6,404 nt of DNA, from NCBI GenBank assembly GCA_028278005.1, contig JANQFD010000171.1:1-6404 (forward strand), written 5' to 3'. Of this stretch, positions 1-5,122 are shown piece by piece. How positions within the stretch are numbered: position 1 is the first letter of the stretch; every line of letters starts with the position of its first letter. This DNA comes from Chlorobium sp. Its GTDB lineage: Bacteria > Bacteroidota > Chlorobiia > Chlorobiales > Chlorobiaceae. Position numbers and translations under genes: made by a program. The notes beneath the pieces were generated by a model that was given only the letters and a program-made list of their open reading frames with translations, was not told the origin of the DNA and did not search any database.

Positions 1-120
1 CTCGCCTTTTTCAAGCATTTCCGATAACTCTCCTGCGGTAACCACAGGCAGTTTAAAAGACCTGTCGATCAGATTTTCCATAACGTCAAGAGCCCCTGAG
101 GGGTGTAACGAATTGTACAT
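1..120 (-). CDS. N-terminus of a protein cut by the window edge, possibly rhodanese-like
   Basis: Only the first 40 codons lie in the window; the gene continues beyond position 1. The frame reads MYNSLHPSGALDVMENLIDR, then a segment containing LPVVTAGELSEMLEKGE. That last stretch resembles the opening of a rhodanese fold (I-s-x-e-E-L-x-e-x-L-e-x-G-e, followed in the family by the V-L-L-D-V-R strand), but the active-site Cys loop would lie outside, so the family is a guess. The start is uncertain. The ATG at 120-118 directly abuts AAAGGAG with no spacing, which is poor for initiation. An in-frame ATG at 81-79 (MENLIDR...) is an alternative, and the frame stays open back to a stop at 231-229. 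The gene is divergent from the membrane-protein gene at 294. That there is a gene here is moderately likely; the function is unproven. Confidence 0.45.
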   Translation of the reverse strand, partial: MYNSLHPSGALDVMENLIDRSFKLPVVTAGELSEMLEKGE

Positions 121-280
121 CTCCTTTGCTTTTCTGATGTTTCCATTCAATAAAACAATGAAAGTGCCGGGAAAGTGCCACTCTTTTTTCGGGCTTGTGG
201 CATGGTATAGAGTAAATGATATGTATTTTTAATTGTGTTGTTTAAAATTACATGGAACTGCATCGACCAGAAACAAACAA

Positions 281-288
281 AAGGGAGG
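281..288 (+). promoter_or_regulatory. Ribosome binding site that fixes the start at 294
   Basis: AAGGGAGG lies 5 nt before the ATG at 294. The longer in-frame possibility (ATG at 252) has no Shine-Dalgarno, only an A/T-rich stretch (TTTAAAATTAC) before it. The start at 294 is therefore preferred, and the extra 14 codons are treated as untranslated leader. Confidence 0.75.
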
Positions 289-293
289 CTTTC

Positions 294-974
294 ATGGATT
301 CAGGAGCACAACCGTTTGATTTCGGACGCAAAGTAGACCCGAAAACGTTTGAAAAACAGATCAAAGAGGGTTATGAAGTGGATATGACCCGATATCTGAA
401 AGAGGGCTGGGAGCTTTTCAAGTCAAAACCGGGCGAATTCATTCTTTTTACGCTCATCCTTGTCGTTGCCACCGCTGTGCTTTCCCGGCTGGACATGATC
501 GGATCTCTCGCCGTAAGCGCAGTAACGCCTCCACTCTGGGGGGGATTTATTATTGTGGTGTTTATGCTTTTAAAAGGCGAGGCGGTACAGTTCGGAGATT
601 TTTTTAAAGGCTTCAACTATTTTTTGCCTCTTGTGCTGGCCAGCCTTGTTATGGGTGTTCTTATCACCATCGGCATGTTTCTTCTTGTTATTCCCGGAAT
701 TTATCTCGCGGTAAGTTACATGTTTGTTTCCATGCTTATCGTGAATTTCCGCATGGAATTCTGGCAGGCAATGGAGACAAGCCGTCAGATTGTGACAAAA
801 AACTGGTTTCCTCTGTTCGTCTTCGCTCTGGTGCTTTTCGTGATGAATCTTTTGGGAGCAGTGGTCATGGGGATCGGGTTGCTTGTGACAATACCATTGA
901 GCGTTTGTTCTCTCTGTGTCGCCTATCGGGATATTGTCGGTTTACATGAAGCGGGTGAGATGACGATACAATAA
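294..974 (+). CDS. Small multi-spanning inner-membrane protein (DUF975 / GPDPase_memb-like architecture)
   Basis: 226 residues. A hydrophilic, charged N-terminus of about 45 residues ends in YLKEGWELFKSKPGEF. It is followed by hydrophobic segments at roughly 48-64, 70-93, 110-133, 134-151, 172-192 and 193-211, and a short polar tail. The layout (amphipathic 'W-x-L-F-x-x-x-P' entry, a central P-G-I-Y-L-A-V-S-Y segment, then F-W-Q-A-M-E-T-S-R-Q-I-V-T-K-N-W-F-P-L-F) is the pattern of the DUF975, YciC (UPF0259) and glycerophosphodiesterase membrane-domain group. In those proteins a transmembrane pair is joined by 'eAl..S..l.k.nw..lf'. No catalytic residues are visible, so enzymatic activity is not inferred. 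A strong ribosome binding site sets the start. The gene stands alone: divergent from the gene at 1-120 and ended by the hairpin at 1005-1036. The membrane location is well supported; the family assignment is from memory of the pattern, and the role is unknown. Confidence 0.85.
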   Translation: MDSGAQPFDFGRKVDPKTFEKQIKEGYEVDMTRYLKEGWELFKSKPGEFILFTLILVVATAVLSRLDMIGSLAVSAVTPPLWGGFIIVVFMLLKGEAVQFGDFFKGFNYFLPLVLASLVMGVLITIGMFLLVIPGIYLAVSYMFVSMLIVNFRMEFWQAMETSRQIVTKNWFPLFVFALVLFVMNLLGAVVMGIGLLVTIPLSVCSLCVAYRDIVGLHEAGEMTIQ

Positions 975-987
975 AAGGTTATGACAC

Positions 988-1002
988 TTTTTAGAGGTGC
1001 CC
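988..1002 (-). repeat. Copy A of a 15-bp dispersed sequence GGGCACCTCTAAAAA
   Basis: Read on the minus strand, this is GGGCACCTCTAAAAA. It matches GGGAACCTCTAAAAA at 4993-5007 on the plus strand at 14 of 15 positions. It lies 14 bp after the stop codon of the membrane-protein gene and just before a terminator hairpin, which mirrors the setting of the other copy. Two copies in 6.4 kb is suggestive only. Confidence 0.4.
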
Positions 1003-1004
1003 AT

Positions 1005-1036
1005 AAAAGCCGTCTGCCATATTGCAGACGGCTTTT
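1005..1036. terminator. Bidirectional intrinsic terminator between convergent genes
   Basis: A perfect 13-bp stem, AAAAGCCGTCTGC (1005-1017) with GCAGACGGCTTTT (1024-1036), encloses a 6-nt loop (CATATT). The T-run on the right (1033-1037) serves the plus-strand membrane-protein gene ending at 974. The A-run on the left (1005-1008) is a T-run for minus-strand transcripts from the lipoprotein gene ending at 1065. One element can stop both convergent units. Confidence 0.9.
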
Positions 1037-1064
1037 TGCTGATCGCTGCCGTGCTGAATCAGGA

Positions 1065-1964
1065 TTACTGTCCCGGCATCTGCATGCCTTCGAACTTGTT
1101 CTGCATGTTTTTCATCATTTCTTCCATCTCTTTCATGTCTTTTTCATTCATCATTTCCCGCATATTTTCAAGCTGTTTCATATCCTCGTCGGATATTCCG
1201 GGGACCATCATCTGCAGGGCGGACTCTTTTTTCGTATATCCTGCAGGCACCTGGAAAAGTGATTTTTGAAGCTTTTTCCTTTCGATGTTGACGAACTCCA
1301 TGGTTGTGTTCGATCTCTTGTCCCAGGTTTTCAGAGGGAAACCGTCCAGGCCTGATTTTTTAAGACGAATATCGAATACCGCAGAACCTTTTTTCTTGCC
1401 GGGTTGCAATCGTGCAAAATCGGCAGCGCTGATCAGATCTTTTGTCAGCCACATCTCAGTTTCTCCCCGGTCGTCGGTAATCCGGATATGTGTGCATTTG
1501 TAGCCATTCAGGGTTTCCGTGCCAAGTTTTTCGACCTTGTAGTCAGCATCCTCTTGTTCTTTCAGCATTGTATCCATTTCCTCCTCGAACTCGTTCATGT
1601 CCATCACGCTGTATGTTTTCGCTTTGTCGTTCAGCGTGTAGAGCAGATTGGGTTCATCGGACGGTGTGAACGTAACGATCTGCATCATGACAGTGCCTGA
1701 TTCAGGATCGGCAAGGTCCATCTCAAACCTCGTGCCGTTTTTTGAGATGTATAGCTTGCCCTCCTGAGAACCTTCCGGAGCGGTAATAAGCATGTGCAGA
1801 ATACCTTCGAACTTTTTCTTGAAAAGGCCGTCAGTGAGGGATTTTGCCGGTTTTTCCGACGAGATGCTTTTTTCCCCGGAAGGGTCATCTGCTTTCTGCT
1901 GACAAGCGGACAAAACCATGAGCTGAAACAGAGCTGCCAGCAACAGAGGAGTAAGTTTTCGCAT
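1065..1964 (-). CDS. Exported lipoprotein with DUF4412-like domain and Met-rich C-terminal tail
   Basis: 299 residues from the ATG at 1964. This start is preferred over the in-frame ATG at 1997 because it gives a clean lipoprotein signal: M-R-K, a hydrophobic core, then lipobox L-S-A-C with lipidated Cys21. A low-complexity linker (about 22-46) leads to a beta-rich domain (about 50-245). That domain carries the pattern of DUF4412-type proteins: F-E-G-x-L near its start, LYISKNGTRFEMD, TYSVMD, and EKLGTETLNGYKCTHIRI (a 'G-x-e-x-i-x-G-y-x-C/t' strand pair), then M-W-L-T-K-D. The last 50 or so residues are a charged helix with about 13 methionines (M-M, M-K-E-M-E-E-M-M repeats). No Shine-Dalgarno lies directly before the chosen start, but a short translated frame ends 2 nt upstream. 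Predicted location is membrane-anchored facing the periplasm, or in the outer membrane. Function is unknown. A metal-binding role for the Met-rich tail is inference only. Confidence 0.85.
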   Translation of the reverse strand: MRKLTPLLLAALFQLMVLSACQQKADDPSGEKSISSEKPAKSLTDGLFKKKFEGILHMLITAPEGSQEGKLYISKNGTRFEMDLADPESGTVMMQIVTFTPSDEPNLLYTLNDKAKTYSVMDMNEFEEEMDTMLKEQEDADYKVEKLGTETLNGYKCTHIRITDDRGETEMWLTKDLISAADFARLQPGKKKGSAVFDIRLKKSGLDGFPLKTWDKRSNTTMEFVNIERKKLQKSLFQVPAGYTKKESALQMMVPGISDEDMKQLENMREMMNEKDMKEMEEMMKNMQNKFEGMQMPGQ

Positions 1965-1966
1965 CG

Positions 1967-2026
1967 TTATGGCGTGTTTGGTTGTTTGGAAATGCATTGC
2001 AAACCCAATTTACGAAAATACTGCAT
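1967..2026 (-). CDS. Candidate 19-residue leader peptide coupled to the lipoprotein gene
   Basis: The frame ATG...TAA encodes MQYFRKLGLQCISKQPNTP. Its ATG (2026-2024) is preceded by AGGAG at 2035-2031 with 4 nt spacing, the only good ribosome binding site upstream of the lipoprotein gene. It is in a different frame from that gene, and its TAA (1969-1967) lies 2 nt before the lipoprotein ATG (1964-1962), which itself lacks a Shine-Dalgarno. This geometry suits translational coupling by re-initiation. The peptide has no recognisable regulatory codon run. Alternatively, this ribosome binding site is coincidental and translation begins at the in-frame ATG at 1997. Confidence 0.45.
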   Translation of the reverse strand: MQYFRKLGLQCISKQPNTP

Positions 2027-2030
2027 TTGT

Positions 2031-2035
2031 CTCCT
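2031..2035 (-). promoter_or_regulatory. Ribosome binding site of the candidate leader peptide
   Basis: The minus strand reads CAGGAGACAAATG, placing AGGAG 4 nt before the leader ATG. No comparable Shine-Dalgarno precedes either the 1997 or the 1964 start of the lipoprotein gene, so this site probably recruits ribosomes for the whole unit. Confidence 0.5.
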
Positions 2036-2161
2036 GCTTTTTGCATGGCAGGTCCGCCGTCTGTTTCCTCAAAAAGTTCCCGCATATGCACTGGATTTGT
2101 AGAAATGCATGAAATATCGTATGTTAACTGTTGATTTTTTTCCGCGAATCGGTGGTATGGC

Positions 2162-2181
2162 GTGCCGTAACACTACGGTAC
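2162..2181. repeat. 20-bp inverted repeat (8-bp arms, 4-nt loop)
   Basis: GTGCCGTAACACTACGGTAC has arms GTGCCGTA (2162-2169) and TACGGTAC (2174-2181) around ACAC. Seven pairs are Watson-Crick and one is G-T. There is no T-run on either side, so it is not an intrinsic terminator. A dimeric-regulator operator or a small RNA hairpin in the divergent intergenic region are both possible; neither is shown. Confidence 0.4.
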
Positions 2182-2207
2182 TCCGGGCAGGACAGGCGGA
2201 AGGGCCG

Positions 2208-2333
2208 CTATGTGGAGCAACTCTTGATTACCGCATAACGGTTTTTTCGTTCAGTGATTCTTGTGCCCGACACCAGTCCCAAAAGCGCAGAGGGAGCACT
2301 TAGCACAGGTTTTTTATCGGATTTATCTCCCAT
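2208..2333 (-). CDS. Doubtful 41-codon open frame, unknown product
   Basis: An ATG at 2333-2331 opens a frame of 41 codons that begins MGDKSDKKPVLSAPSALLGL, continues with a basic segment (TRITERKNRYAVIK) and ends at TAG 2210-2208. The composition is protein-like: a charged N-terminus, a short hydrophobic stretch and a basic end. However, the only GGAG lies 2 nt from the ATG, which is too close for normal initiation, and no family is recognised. It overlaps nothing annotated and would be transcribed towards the lipoprotein unit. It may be chance. Confidence 0.2.
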   Translation of the reverse strand: MGDKSDKKPVLSAPSALLGLVSGTRITERKNRYAVIKSCST

Positions 2334-2382
2334 CGCTCCGGGTAGTCATGCGCTCTGAAACGAATAAAAGGAGAAGATTTCT

Positions 2383-3087
2383 ATGGCTTTACGGCTGCTT
2401 TGTCTTGTAATGTGTTTAGTTTTTTTTCCCTTGAATGCTCAGAGTATTCCTGCTCAAAGGGACCTTTCCAATACTATCCGTACCCTCTATCATACAACCG
2501 AATTGCGTAACAGTATTGACTACGCTGTTCTTCACAAGGCTGTAACGGGATATTATACCCTGAAAAAGAGGGGGGCATTAAAGAACGACCAGGTGCTTAC
2601 CATCATTGACTACAACAAGCCTTCAAACAAGAAGCGTCTTTTTGTGATCGATGTGAACCGTAACCGTCTGCTTACTTCATCACTTGTCGCTCATGGTAAA
2701 AACAGTGGTAAAAGCCGTGCGGTGAGATTTTCCAACGTGCCGGGCTCATTCAAAAGCAGCCTCGGTTTTTTTGTTACCGACAGAACCTACCAGGGCAAGC
2801 ACGGTTATTCGCTGAGGTTAAGAGGGATGGAACGCGGTATAAACGACAATGCTCTTATGCGAAATATCGTGATTCACGGTGCCGACTATGTCTCACGGGA
2901 TTTTATAAGGAAGCACGGCCGCCTCGGTCGTAGCCATGGTTGTCCTGCGCTGCCGTTTTCACAGTACAGGCAGGTTATCGACCTAATCAAGGATGGTTCA
3001 TGTTTGTTTATTCACCACGCAGAGAACAGTTATACAGGCAATTCAGCCTTGTTCAATACCGACCTTGTCAGGAATAATCCGGCATAA
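2383..3087 (+). CDS. Exported murein L,D-transpeptidase catalytic-domain protein (YkuD_2 type)
   Basis: 234 residues. A signal peptide covers about residues 1-20 (M-A-L-R, hydrophobic core, ...PLNAQS). The rest is a single catalytic domain from about 70 to 212. Diagnostic segments in order are VLTIIDYNKPSNKKRLFVID (71-90), SLVAHGKNSG (100-109), SNVPGSFKSSLGFF (117-130), YQGKHGYSLRL (136-146), IVIHGADYV (162-170, His165) and the active-site motif GRLGRSHGCPAL (179-190, Cys187, His185). The VAHGxNSG, F-S-N-x-P-G-S and S-x-G-C-P-A segments are the signature of the YkuD_2 subfamily, in which a Cys thioester carries a peptidoglycan stem peptide. All catalytic residues are present. AAAAGGAG at 2366-2373 is 9 nt before the ATG. 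A second transpeptidase gene starts 204 bp downstream on the same strand. The physiological reaction (3-3 cross-linking, protein attachment or carboxypeptidation) cannot be read from the sequence. Confidence 0.92.
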   Translation: MALRLLCLVMCLVFFPLNAQSIPAQRDLSNTIRTLYHTTELRNSIDYAVLHKAVTGYYTLKKRGALKNDQVLTIIDYNKPSNKKRLFVIDVNRNRLLTSSLVAHGKNSGKSRAVRFSNVPGSFKSSLGFFVTDRTYQGKHGYSLRLRGMERGINDNALMRNIVIHGADYVSRDFIRKHGRLGRSHGCPALPFSQYRQVIDLIKDGSCLFIHHAENSYTGNSALFNTDLVRNNPA

Positions 3088-3291
3088 TATTTCCTCATTT
3101 TTTCTGAAGGAACTCTGAATGCCCGGTTCATTGTTACTCTCATCAACGTTCCTCGTCATCTGATACGCCTTTTTGATGGTTGCCGGGTGCATAACCGGAG
3201 AATCCGGTAACATCTTTGCGGCAGAGAAGGGCGGTACAGAGTCAAGGTATTTGGTCCGAAGGTGAAGTTTTCTTAAGTAGAAGTTATTCTC

Positions 3292-4992
3292 ATGATCGCA
3301 CTTCTGGTGATGCTTCTGGCTTTCAGCCCCAGTAACTCGCAGGTTCCTCCCAAAGAAAACATATCCGTTTCACCGACCGCTGTAAAAAAAGTCCGTCAAG
3401 ACGTAAAGAAAACCAGTGAGGTCAGGGAAAGCATTCGTTGTCACATCGAACAACTCGAAGAAGACGTTGCTTTACAGATAGGGCAGGAGAAGGTGGCTTT
3501 CAATGCTCTTCTGGCTGACTTTTACCGGTCAAACGATTTCAACCCTGTCTGGGTGAAACGCTCCCAGATTACGGAGCTGCTGGAATCAATCAGATCGGTT
3601 GAATCAGACGGGCTTTTATCGAAAGATTACCATCTGGCTGAAATTCAGAATTTTCATGACAAAACCCCGCGATCGCCGTTTTTAAAAGCGAGGTATGAAC
3701 TATTGCTTACCGATGCAATGTTCAAACTTTCGTATCACCTGCTTAACGGTAAAGTTGACCCTGAGAAAATTGATCCAAACTGGAATATTTCAGAGGCAGG
3801 CGATGGGAACGGACTGGTGGACAAGTTGCGCGGTGCCCTTGCCGGGGATTCGCTGGCGGCTGTCATGGCAGCACTCCGGCCAAGTCATCCGAAATACATC
3901 AGTCTTAAAAACGGTCTTGCCAAATACCGGAAGATAGCTGCAAATGGCGGATGGGCGATGATTCCCGACGGACCTTCGATCAAGGAGGAGAATCAGTATG
4001 ACGAAAGGATTCCTGCGCTCAGGCGGCGTCTTGAGGTGACCGGTGAGATTGCCGCTCTTTCGAAAGTAGATACGGCATTCGCGTCCTCGGCAATGCTGTA
4101 CACCCCGGAACTGAATGAGGCCGTCAAACGGTTCCAGAAACGTCATGGTCTCGAGACAGATGGTGCTGTCGGACCGAAAACACTTCGGGCACTCAATGTG
4201 TCTGTCGATCAGAGGATCGAGCAGATCAGGGTTAATCTCGATCGTTATCGCTGGTTTGTTCAGAAGCTCGAACCGAGCTTCCTGCTTGTCAATATAGCCG
4301 GTTTTACCGTTCAGTATATTGATAACGGCGAGTACAAATGGGGTTCGAGGGTAATTGTCGGGGAACCTTTCTGGAAAACACCTGTTTTCAAAGCCGAGAT
4401 GCAGCATGTTATTTTCAATCCTGCATGGAACGTGCCGCCGGGAATCTTGAGGAAAGAGGCGTTGCCTGCCATAAAGAAAAATCCCGGATATCTCTCTCGA
4501 CACAACCTTCAGGTGATTGACCGGAGCGGAAGAGTGGTTAATCCCGGCTCCGTGAACTGGTCGGCTTACAGCGCCGGTTCGCTGCCCTATCGTCTCCGAC
4601 AGCCTCCAGGAAGCAAAAACGCGCTCGGCCGTGTGAAATTCATGTTTCCCAACAAGCATCTGGTTTATTTGCATGATACGCCAAGCAAGCATCTTTTCGA
4701 CAAGAGCACCCGTGCCTTCAGTCATGGATGTATTCGTCTCCAGAACCCTCTCGAGCTGGCAGAAGTGCTGCTTGGGTGGAGTGAAGAAGAGATTCAGAAG
4801 GTTATCAGCAAAGGTAGAACCAGAACGGTCAATCTGCCTGCAAAAGTGCCGATTTTCCTGCTGTACCTCACGGCTGTGGCAGAGGAAGATGAGGTGCTGT
4901 TCAGAGAAGATGTGTACAGCCGCGATGCCGCCGTGCTCAACGCCCTTAACAGGCAGTATCCCTATAAATCTGTACAAAGCTGTACATTCTGA
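3292..4992 (+). CDS. YcbB/LdtD-type murein L,D-transpeptidase
   Basis: 566 residues with full-length architecture. The N-terminus is a short hydrophobic export segment (about 1-17), followed by a variable linker with a helical charged stretch (31-62). Next comes the scaffold domain of LdtD-like enzymes (about 65-225; FYRSNDFNPVWV, SDGLLSKDYHL, LLTDAMFKLSYHLLNGKVDP). A PG_binding_1 domain lies at about 267-302 (TPELNEAVKRFQKRHGLETD then GAVGPKTLRALN). The YkuD catalytic domain spans about 328-512, with LLVNIAGFTVQY, FNPAWNVPPGI, the inserted capping loop, YLHDTPS (His461) and FSHGCIRL (His478, Cys480). In this family the enzyme makes 3-3 meso-diaminopimelate cross-links in periplasmic peptidoglycan via a Cys acyl-enzyme. 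The catalytic set is intact. Oddities: the first basic residue is Lys21, and no Shine-Dalgarno precedes the ATG. An in-frame TAA at 3274-3276 and the absence of any ATG, GTG or TTG between it and 3292 exclude a longer start in this frame. Two cysteines besides Cys480 (Cys50 and Cys564) are present. The gene follows another transpeptidase gene. Confidence 0.93.
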   Translation: MIALLVMLLAFSPSNSQVPPKENISVSPTAVKKVRQDVKKTSEVRESIRCHIEQLEEDVALQIGQEKVAFNALLADFYRSNDFNPVWVKRSQITELLESIRSVESDGLLSKDYHLAEIQNFHDKTPRSPFLKARYELLLTDAMFKLSYHLLNGKVDPEKIDPNWNISEAGDGNGLVDKLRGALAGDSLAAVMAALRPSHPKYISLKNGLAKYRKIAANGGWAMIPDGPSIKEENQYDERIPALRRRLEVTGEIAALSKVDTAFASSAMLYTPELNEAVKRFQKRHGLETDGAVGPKTLRALNVSVDQRIEQIRVNLDRYRWFVQKLEPSFLLVNIAGFTVQYIDNGEYKWGSRVIVGEPFWKTPVFKAEMQHVIFNPAWNVPPGILRKEALPAIKKNPGYLSRHNLQVIDRSGRVVNPGSVNWSAYSAGSLPYRLRQPPGSKNALGRVKFMFPNKHLVYLHDTPSKHLFDKSTRAFSHGCIRLQNPLELAEVLLGWSEEEIQKVISKGRTRTVNLPAKVPIFLLYLTAVAEEDEVLFREDVYSRDAAVLNALNRQYPYKSVQSCTF

Positions 4993-5007
4993 GGGAACCT
5001 CTAAAAA
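4993..5007 (+). repeat. Copy B of the 15-bp dispersed sequence GGGAACCTCTAAAAA
   Basis: This begins immediately after the TGA of the large transpeptidase gene and matches 988-1002 (minus strand) at 14 of 15 positions. Both copies lie between a stop codon and an intrinsic terminator. In this copy, overlapping bases GAGG-GAA-CCTC (4991-5001) can form a tiny hairpin that the other copy cannot. It may be a genome-wide short repeat or part of a 3'-end element; two copies cannot decide. Confidence 0.4.
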
Positions 5008-5060
5008 CGTATTGCACGCCCAATTTGCAGCGTTGTCCCGGCAAGTCGGAGGACGCATGA

Positions 5061-5106
5061 CAAGCCACCAAAAAACCCGCATCTTTGCGGGTTTTCTGGT
5101 GGCTTG
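5061..5106. terminator. Long bidirectional terminator between convergent transpeptidase and metH
   Basis: Arms 5061-5080 and 5087-5106 form a 20-position stem with a single A/C mismatch (5071/5096) and a 6-nt loop (ATCTTT). The inner part, AAAACCCGC with GCGGGTTTT, works as a classic terminator in both directions: T4 after it on the plus strand and T6 on the minus strand. The outer part (CAAGCCACCA with TGGTGGCTTG) extends the stem beyond what termination needs. It lies 68 bp after the transpeptidase stop (4992) and 16 bp from the metH stop (5123). Confidence 0.92.
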
Positions 5107-5122
5107 ATTTCAGTTCGGAAAA

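Larger units (their letters stand above)
2027..2382. other. Intergenic stretch between divergent lipoprotein and transpeptidase genes
   Basis: About 355 bp separate the leader peptide of the minus-strand lipoprotein unit from the plus-strand transpeptidase. The stretch must hold two divergent promoters, but I see no convincing -35/-10 pair on either strand. It contains a palindrome at 2162-2181, a doubtful minus-strand frame at 2208-2333, and the AAAAGGAG ribosome binding site (2366-2373) for the gene at 2383. I compared it by eye with cobalamin, GEMM-type and RNase P RNA signatures and saw none. Confidence 0.6.

Noticed and set aside
195..225. Possible promoter TTGTGG ... TATGTA upstream of the membrane-protein gene
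   Set aside because: The spacer of 19 bp is long and both hexamers match the consensus poorly. Other A/T-rich choices nearby are equally good.
2230..2247. ACCG-CATAA-CGGT followed by T6, resembling a terminator
   Set aside because: The stem is only 4 bp and no gene on the plus strand ends upstream of it, so it is probably chance.
2109..2303. 64-codon plus-strand frame in the intergenic region
   Set aside because: It has no Shine-Dalgarno, an atypical composition and no recognisable family. It lies antisense to the equally doubtful 41-codon frame.
3119..3163. 14-codon hydrophobic frame (MPGSLLLSSTFLVI) after AAGGAA, between the two transpeptidase genes
   Set aside because: It is too short, has no link by frame or coupling to the gene at 3292, and shows no further support.
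3194..3208. ACCGG-AGAAT-CCGGT hairpin between the two transpeptidase genes
   Set aside because: It has a 5-bp stem with no T-run, so it does not qualify as a terminator. It is too short to call an operator without conservation.
3790..5082. 430-codon open frame on the minus strand opposite the large transpeptidase gene
   Set aside because: The plus strand carries a complete, domain-rich transpeptidase over the same bases. The antisense translation shows no recognisable domain and crosses the terminator at 5061-5080, so it is an antisense shadow.
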